Position numbers and translations under genes: made by a program. The notes below the pieces were generated by a model. That model searched no databases. It had not been told where the DNA came from and was given only the letters and a program-made list of their open reading frames with translations. A stretch of DNA of 11,039 bases from Shewanella sp. (lineage in GTDB: Bacteria; Pseudomonadota; Gammaproteobacteria; Enterobacterales; Shewanellaceae), in contig SDWK01000581.1 in NCBI GenBank assembly GCA_004195335.1, positions 1 through 11,039 of the forward strand. The letters are read 5' to 3'. Below, piece after piece: positions 6,697-11,039 of the stretch; position 1 is the stretch's first letter; each line of letters starts with the position of its first letter.

Positions 6697-8394
6697 TTAC
6701 AGCCCTTGTCCGTTTGCATCTTCTTCCGGATACCAGCGGTCTAATAGTGCCTTGGATTTTTGTAACTCTTTTTTCCAGGTATCGGCACCGACAACGGTAG
6801 GTTTAAGCAAGATCACAAGTTCCGTCTTTTTAAGTGACTTGGCCTTGTTGGTAAACAGCTCGCCAAGCAGTGGAATATCACCAAGGAATGGGACTTTAGA
6901 CTCCACCTCGATGTTCTCACTCTTCATCAAACCACCGATAACTACCACATCACCGGTTCTAGCCTTAATGACAGTATCAGATTCACGAATATCACTCTGA
7001 GCCAGCGGTAATTCCAGTGAACTTCCCGAGATCTTAATAATTTTGGTCTGCTCTTTAATATTGATAACCGAGGGGTGGATATGCAATAAAATATTACCTT
7101 CTCCATCAATTTGCGGGGTCACATCTAATGCAATGCCGGAGAAAAATGGCGTTAACTCGACTTCAGGCGATGTCACTGGAGTGCTACTCGCAACGGTCGT
7201 CGATGACACATTGGTCACGAAGTACTCATCGGTACCGACTTTAATCACCGCTTTTTGGTTATTAGATGCCGTTACTCTGGGACTTGAAAGCACATCTACA
7301 TCACCTTGAGTATCAAGCAGGCTGATCATGGTGCTGAAGTTAGAGCCTTTAATGTTTAACGAGGTCACACCACCAATGGCATCTGAGATCAAATCGCCCA
7401 TCCCTTTGGTGTTCTTGCTGGTGCCGAAGCTGATATCGGTGTTACCCACATGACCCAAAACATTATCCCATTGGATCCCTTGCTGATAACCATCAGATAG
7501 GGTCACTTCTAATATCTTAGCTTCCAGGATGACCTGTCGTTGCAGATGAGTTTCAGCGGTTTGTAAAAAGCTACGCACTTGCCTCAATTCGTTAGGATAA
7601 CCACGAACCGTCACTAAGCCGGCTTGTGGCGTTACCACCACCTGACGTCCGCCGCCAGTGCTGCCCACAATAGAGACTAAAGTCTTCTCTAACTCACCCC
7701 AAAAATCTGTCTCTGTCGTAGAGCGAATGAATGTGCCGTTTGTCGTATCATTACTGCTACTGCTATCACTCTGATCGGAACTATTATTCGAGGAGTTACT
7801 GTTGTTGCTGTTATTACTGTTTCCGCTTCCGCCACTCGAATTTGAGTTGTTACTATCGGATATACGACCCGAGTTAACCGAGGTCAGCGACAGTCCCTGG
7901 CGTTTCATATACAAGTAGTTTAACGGAAAAGTTTCGGTGCGCATGCCCGATGGGAAAATGCGTAATATTCGGCCTTCACGGCTGACTTCATAGCCATAGA
8001 TATCTTCCACGACTTGAAGCGTTTCACTGAGCGTGACCCCTTTCAACGAGAGCGAAATCGTCCCGGACACACCAGGGTGTACGGCAACACTCAAGGGAGT
8101 GCCTTGCACCAGACTTGGGAAAAAGACCTTAGCATCGACATCATTAGCCGACACATCGAAACGACGTTCCGTTCTCAATACCGGAGACAAACCACTGAGT
8201 AGATTTTTCGATGCCAACTCTTTTTGTATCGCATCGGGCATGACTGCCGGCGGTGGTGTCACTGTTTTATTCTGTTCAGCGAGTACCGAATCAGACAAAA
8301 CTTGCTTAGATTCTACCGGCTGTGGCCTGTCTATTGTTTGGCAGGCTGCCAACAAAAGCGCTATCAGAGGCGTAATAATGTTAATCGCTCTCAT
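6697..8394 (-). CDS. mshL: MSHA secretin MshL (outer-membrane lipoprotein)
   Basis: Forms the outer-membrane channel through which the MSHA pilus passes. The 565-residue precursor has a lipoprotein signal with lipobox L-A-A-C (Cys18 lipidated); Gln at +2 fits outer-membrane sorting. A periplasmic N-domain (about 75-150) contains the short secretin/TonB-like STN-type fold, with L-S-L-K-G-V-T-L-S-E-T-L. A Ser/Asn-rich linker follows (about 179-219), then an N1-like domain (about 232-285). The secretin core starts near 286; it contains D-V-L-S-S-P-R-V-T-A-S-N-N-Q-K-A (367-382) and the family signature V-P-F-L-G-D-I-P-L-L-G-E-L-F (501-514). The ATG at 8392-8394 overlaps the mshK stop as ATGA; the nearest ribosome site, AAAGGA, is about 12 bases away across an A-run, so coupling to mshK is likely. 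Confidence 0.96.
   Translation of the reverse strand: MRAINIITPLIALLLAACQTIDRPQPVESKQVLSDSVLAEQNKTVTPPPAVMPDAIQKELASKNLLSGLSPVLRTERRFDVSANDVDAKVFFPSLVQGTPLSVAVHPGVSGTISLSLKGVTLSETLQVVEDIYGYEVSREGRILRIFPSGMRTETFPLNYLYMKRQGLSLTSVNSGRISDSNNSNSSGGSGNSNNSNNSNSSNNSSDQSDSSSSNDTTNGTFIRSTTETDFWGELEKTLVSIVGSTGGGRQVVVTPQAGLVTVRGYPNELRQVRSFLQTAETHLQRQVILEAKILEVTLSDGYQQGIQWDNVLGHVGNTDISFGTSKNTKGMGDLISDAIGGVTSLNIKGSNFSTMISLLDTQGDVDVLSSPRVTASNNQKAVIKVGTDEYFVTNVSSTTVASSTPVTSPEVELTPFFSGIALDVTPQIDGEGNILLHIHPSVINIKEQTKIIKISGSSLELPLAQSDIRESDTVIKARTGDVVVIGGLMKSENIEVESKVPFLGDIPLLGELFTNKAKSLKKTELVILLKPTVVGADTWKKELQKSKALLDRWYPEEDANGQGL
7738..7860 (-). repeat. Ser/Asn codon-repeat tract inside mshL
   Basis: This stretch encodes about 41 residues that are almost all Ser, Asn, Gly, Asp and Thr (MshL residues about 179-219). 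At the DNA level it is an imperfect run of AGT/AGC/AAC/AAT triplets. It forms a flexible linker between the N-domain and the N1-like domain. Such triplet runs tend to vary in length between strains by slippage without breaking the frame. The repeats are interrupted and not a clean microsatellite. Confidence 0.8.
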
Positions 8395-8741
8395 TTGAAT
8401 TTTTTTTCCTTTGTCTCTGTTATTGCTTGGTACATTTTCAATTTACGGCCATCGGCCAAGGACACCGAACTTGTGTCTATTCTAACTATTTTCACACCCT
8501 GCACCCTATCACCTAAGACAAAGATCTTATTGTTGATCACCGCATGAGATGAGGTTTCTCCCTTCAAAACACTATTGAGTACCAGAGCGTTGACATGACC
8601 AGATGAGGTAACTTCGACGATCACAGCCCCTCTGCCCGGCCGTGTAGGGTCACGTAATGTTTCAGCATGAATACTGGTTGTCAGTAGCACCAGCAGTGAC
8701 ACTAATACTGAACAGACTGGAGTCGCCTTAATTTGCAACAC
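8391..8741 (-). CDS. mshK: MSHA biogenesis protein MshK (PilP-like periplasmic protein)
   Basis: Small periplasmic partner of the secretin, in the position of PilP in other type IV pilus systems. With the start used here it is 116 residues: a signal peptide (M-L-Q-I-K-A-T-P then a hydrophobic core ending S-I-H-A-E) and then R-D-P-T-R-P, a motif common in PilP/GspC-like periplasmic proteins. The rest is a small beta-rich domain (V-N-A-L-V-L-N-S-V-L, I-F-V-L-G-D-R-V). The frame is open to another GTG at 8760-8762. The GTG at 8739-8741 is preferred because AAGGA (8750-8754) lies eight bases upstream and the resulting signal peptide is compact. The gene overlaps mshJ by 14 bases and mshL by 4. 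The C-terminal K-E-K-K-F-K is coded across an eight-base A-run. Confidence 0.85.
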   Translation of the reverse strand: MLQIKATPVCSVLVSLLVLLTTSIHAETLRDPTRPGRGAVIVEVTSSGHVNALVLNSVLKGETSSHAVINNKIFVLGDRVQGVKIVRIDTSSVSLADGRKLKMYQAITETKEKKFK

Positions 8742-9378
8742 TGATGAAGTCCTTATTGACACTTATGGTGTACAGCTCCAAAACGACATTGGCGCTAGGA
8801 TACTCTTCTACCTTGTAATCCATCCGTTTCCAATAAAGCTTATTGGGCATATTTTCAACGGCTTCGACAAACTTTAGCAGTGAGAAATAATCCCCTTCTA
8901 ATGTGAGACGGATACCATGGCTATATAAATTCGTTTTCTTCTCATCATCGAGTTCCAGGAGCGGAGTCGGTGCAATAGAGGTAAACTCCTGCAATTTTAT
9001 ACCTGTCACCTTGCCTAATAACTGACTCAATAGGGTAGGCATATGATCCGCCGGGATCATATCGACCATCTGAAATGACAGCTGACCGTCGAGATCGGCA
9101 CTTTGTTGCTTGAGAACCTGAAGGCGATTATTGTACTCATCATTGGGATCTTGAGCTAAGCGTTGTTCATATAGCTCGATCTGTTGTAGCGAAATGTTGT
9201 TTTCTGCAGTGATAGCCGTTATCTGCTTAGACAGGGCGTTATATTTCAGTAATAAAGATTCCAGCGGCAGGTAGCAAAGCATACCGATTACGACGACAGC
9301 AGCCGTTGCCACCATCACCCTTTCGCGTTGACTCAACAGATCGAAGCGCTCAGCTAATGCATGCCATCTCTGCTTCAT
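8728..9378 (-). CDS. mshJ: MSHA biogenesis protein MshJ (PilO-like)
   Basis: Bitopic inner-membrane protein equivalent to PilO/GspM, part of the alignment complex linking the platform to the secretin. The 216-residue protein has a short cytoplasmic N-terminus rich in Arg/Glu, a transmembrane helix at about 21-38, a coiled-coil-like stretch with repeated Leu/Gln/Glu (about 45-100), and a C-terminal periplasmic ferredoxin-like region expected from about 110 onward, which includes the segment L-T-L-E-G-D-Y-F-S-L-L-K-F-V-E. That segment is typical of PilO-family domains. The ATG overlaps the stop of the preceding PilN-like gene (ATGA), and GGAGA lies seven bases upstream. The assignment rests on family features plus position. 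Confidence 0.9.
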   Translation of the reverse strand: MKQRWHALAERFDLLSQRERVMVATAAVVVIGMLCYLPLESLLLKYNALSKQITAITAENNISLQQIELYEQRLAQDPNDEYNNRLQVLKQQSADLDGQLSFQMVDMIPADHMPTLLSQLLGKVTGIKLQEFTSIAPTPLLELDDEKKTNLYSHGIRLTLEGDYFSLLKFVEAVENMPNKLYWKRMDYKVEEYPSANVVLELYTISVNKDFISVAN

Positions 9379-9986
9379 TGATTATTCTCCACACTATCGC
9401 CCGCTTTGCTGGTCAAGGTAAAGGCTAATGGCTTGCCCTCTCCACGGCTCATCGTCATCGAAGCAAATGCGTGCCCCTTGAGCGTATCGGTTAATTTCAG
9501 GCGTTCAACCCAAAGGGGGACGCTATGAGGTGCCGAGCTAAAACCTTCAAAAATAAAGTTATTATTATCGACCTGAATTCTGCTGAGCCAAATATTGCTA
9601 TTGGCAACCCGAGCGAGATCTTTCATCAGAGGTGAGTAACCGTGACTGGTCAACGCCTCCCTTTGACTCAACTCTCCGAGTAACATACGTTTAAGTTCTA
9701 CCTGCTGAGACAGAAGATCTACCTCATCGACAAGTACTGAATCCGGTGCACGATTGGCGAGCGCGGTCTCAAGATTTTGCTTCTGATTGTCCAGCTTACT
9801 TTTTTGCATACTCAGCTCTGCTTTGTTGGTTTCCAGAGCCGAGACTAAAGCAAAACTAACCCCACAACCGATGGTGAATAGGCTAACCAACACCAATAAC
9901 ACCTGAGTAAGGTGTTTGAATGATAACCTCAACTCAGGAGGGAACAGTGACGCAGAAAAGAGGTTAACCCTGGTCTTCATCGTCAT
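9375..9986 (-). CDS. mshI2: PilN-like MSHA biogenesis protein (MshI2)
   Basis: Bitopic membrane protein equivalent to PilN/GspL-C. Its cytoplasmic N-terminus contains V-N-L-F-S-A-S-L-F-P-P, which matches the conserved N-L-x-P type peptide by which PilN proteins dock on PilM. A transmembrane helix spans about 28-50, followed by coiled-coil heptads (about 52-105) and a small periplasmic domain (about 112-190) with the PilN-type segment I-W-L-S-R-I-Q-V-D-N-N-N-F-I-F-E-G. The length of 203 residues is normal. The start ATG at 9984-9986 overlaps the mshI stop by ATGA, with AGAGG about nine bases upstream; a second ATG two codons in is less well placed. The name MshI2 is used in some Shewanella/Vibrio annotations; others simply call it a PilN-domain protein. 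The family assignment is firmer than the symbol. Confidence 0.85.
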   Translation of the reverse strand: MTMKTRVNLFSASLFPPELRLSFKHLTQVLLVLVSLFTIGCGVSFALVSALETNKAELSMQKSKLDNQKQNLETALANRAPDSVLVDEVDLLSQQVELKRMLLGELSQREALTSHGYSPLMKDLARVANSNIWLSRIQVDNNNFIFEGFSSAPHSVPLWVERLKLTDTLKGHAFASMTMSRGEGKPLAFTLTSKAGDSVENNQ

Positions 9987-10897
9987 GAATTCATACCTCT
10001 ATCTGTCGATTCATCTCGATTAATCTCATCCAGAGCCAAGGCCGCCATTTTCGCCTCAACAGAATCGACTTCAATCGTATTAACCTTTTGATTAAAGTTA
10101 GCGCTAACCAGCTCGGCAAGCTTTTCTACATGCCCATTGATTAATAATTCGATCGATGCCACGGGAGCTTGACGCAGCTGGCTCTCAAAATAATCCATGG
10201 ATCGCTGAAGTTCCAGGCTTAGGTTATCAGCCAGTCCATATGCAAGGTCCTCGGCACTCACACTATCGAGCTGATTAAACCCCCTCACACGACGCTGCAT
10301 AAATAACTCACCCTGCTTTACTACCGTCAGCAGCAACTCCTGACCGGAAGTATGACTCAATACCAGTCTAGCCTGAGTCTCTTCGGTGAATAGGTTGGTC
10401 ACAGCCATCTCTTCTATATTGATGCCCTCGACATCCATATCATGGTCTTTCGCCGCCAATACTAAGGCGCTTAAACTCGCCTTTTCGACAACGACAACAT
10501 TTAATTTAGTATTACCCGGTAACGGAGGCTCAAAATAATCCAGGTGTATATTGGTGACAGGTTGGCTGACCATATCTTTAACTGACCAGAGCAAGGCCTG
10601 CGTCATCTCTTCAGATTCAACATTGGGCTTATCGACTAAGAGAAGGTTATAAAAAGAGGAACACAAGGTTATTTGAACCTGAGCAGGCCCAAATTGCTTT
10701 GCTATCAGAGCAAAGACTTTCGACCAATTAACACCATCGAATGCAAACTCACAAGTATCTTTAGGCTCGTCAACGTGTTCAGAATCATCAATGGCTCGAT
10801 AAACAACAAGCTTATCAGGGCAGACATAGATGCCTATTTTGATTTTTGAATTAGATTTCTGCCAGAAAGCCACTCTGCTAAAAAGACTCTTTCCCAT
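9983..10897 (-). CDS. mshI: MSHA biogenesis protein MshI (PilM-like actin-fold protein)
   Basis: Cytoplasmic protein with the PilM/actin-like (ASKHA) character. It is expected to bind the cytoplasmic tail of the PilN-like MshI2 encoded next to it. It has no signal peptide or membrane helix. The beta strand K-I-G-I-Y-V-C-P-D-K-L-V-V-Y-R-A near residue 18-33 fits the first ASKHA strand pair; a second strand motif, A-R-L-V-L-S-H-T-S-G-Q-E-L-L-L-T-V-V, lies near 177-194. A classic phosphate-1 D-x-G-x-[ST] is not visible, so ATP binding is uncertain. The length of 304 residues is shorter than typical PilM. A TTG one codon upstream (10898-10900) is open, but ATG at 10895-10897 is the natural start; a weak AGG lies about nine bases upstream of it. 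This is the first gene of the cluster in the window. Confidence 0.88.
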   Translation of the reverse strand: MGKSLFSRVAFWQKSNSKIKIGIYVCPDKLVVYRAIDDSEHVDEPKDTCEFAFDGVNWSKVFALIAKQFGPAQVQITLCSSFYNLLLVDKPNVESEEMTQALLWSVKDMVSQPVTNIHLDYFEPPLPGNTKLNVVVVEKASLSALVLAAKDHDMDVEGINIEEMAVTNLFTEETQARLVLSHTSGQELLLTVVKQGELFMQRRVRGFNQLDSVSAEDLAYGLADNLSLELQRSMDYFESQLRQAPVASIELLINGHVEKLAELVSANFNQKVNTIEVDSVEAKMAALALDEINRDESTDRGMNS

Positions 10898-10939
10898 CAA
10901 AGAATGCCTATTATCCCATTACCCACTTGCCCGATGTGT

Positions 10940-10967
10940 ATCATAAGTTGAGAGAGTCCGGAAACAA
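10940..10967 (-). promoter_or_regulatory. candidate sigma70 promoter upstream of mshI
   Basis: On the minus strand TATGAT (10940-10945), one base off the -10 consensus, is preceded by TTGTTT (10962-10967) with a 16-base spacer. Transcription would start near 10933, giving a leader of about 36 bases before the mshI ATG. It is positioned well to drive the biogenesis operon. The evidence is motif matching only. Confidence 0.35.
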
Positions 10968-10985
10968 TTGCAACTGATTGTCTAC

Positions 10986-11028
10986 ACAAGTAGCTCCCCT
11001 TGTATTAAATATACACGACGAGCGTCAA
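10986..11028 (-). promoter_or_regulatory. second weak promoter candidate with an overlapping inverted repeat
   Basis: The minus strand shows TTGACG (11023-11028), close to the -35 consensus. It is followed by TAATAC (11002-11007, 15-base spacer) or ATACAA (11000-11005, 17-base spacer). An inverted repeat, ACAAG-8 bases-CTTGT (10986-11003), overlaps the -10 end and could be a regulator site. The spacing is imperfect and the repeat short, so this is tentative. Confidence 0.22.
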
Positions 11029-11039
11029 TTTTATTACAC

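Noticed and set aside
8033..8398. A 121-codon plus-strand frame opposite the start of mshL
   Set aside because: It is antisense to a well-supported secretin gene, has no family-like features and is explained by codon bias of the opposite strand. Similar plus-strand frames at 453-671, 2358-2600, 2794-3021, 3414-3812, 5415-5699, 6641-7000 and 7043-7309 were rejected for the same reason.

Overview
The window holds most of the biogenesis half of a mannose-sensitive haemagglutinin (MSHA) type IV pilus locus. Every gene is on the minus strand, so transcription runs from right to left. The gene order mshI-mshI2-mshJ-mshK-mshL-mshM-mshN-mshE-mshG-mshF-mshB, the protein families and the moderate base composition point to a marine gammaproteobacterium, most likely Shewanella or a close Alteromonadales/Vibrionales relative. 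This assignment comes from recognised gene order and families, not from a database search.

Layout in transcription order: an upstream region with weak promoter candidates (10898-11039); a PilM/PilN/PilO/PilP-like alignment complex (mshI, mshI2, mshJ, mshK; 8391-10897); the outer-membrane secretin lipoprotein mshL (6697-8394); the ExeA-like ATPase mshM (5785-6693); the TPR protein mshN (4517-5788); the extension ATPase mshE with an N-terminal c-di-GMP-binding-type domain (2766-4520); the inner-membrane platform mshG (1472-2689); a 208-bp spacer containing degenerate tandem copies of the mshG 3' end (1264-1471); mshF (757-1263); and the pilin mshB (32-685). From mshI to mshE almost every junction overlaps (ATGA or GTGA) or is within a few bases, which indicates one translationally coupled operon. 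The major pilin gene mshA would be expected just after mshB, but the window stops there.

How the genes work together: MshE powers pilin polymerisation on the MshG platform. MshI/MshI2/MshJ/MshK link the cytoplasmic motor to the MshL secretin. MshM and MshN are accessory factors. MshB, and perhaps MshF, are pilin-like subunits. The two RLGxxL motifs of MshE suggest that pilus extension is under c-di-GMP control.

Two observations stand out. First, the mshG-mshF junction has been serially duplicated: two clear copies and one possible short copy of the sequence for the MshG tail (ending in D-M-L-N-V-V-K-G-G) lie between the genes, forming a chain of very short ORFs with closely spaced stops and starts. 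Second, MshF appears to share pilin landmarks with MshB (an A-Q-W-x3-G-R motif and a paired cysteine layout) but lacks a prepilin cleavage site. Bases 1-19 are an exact Tn5/Nextera mosaic end, that is, sequencing adapter and not genome.
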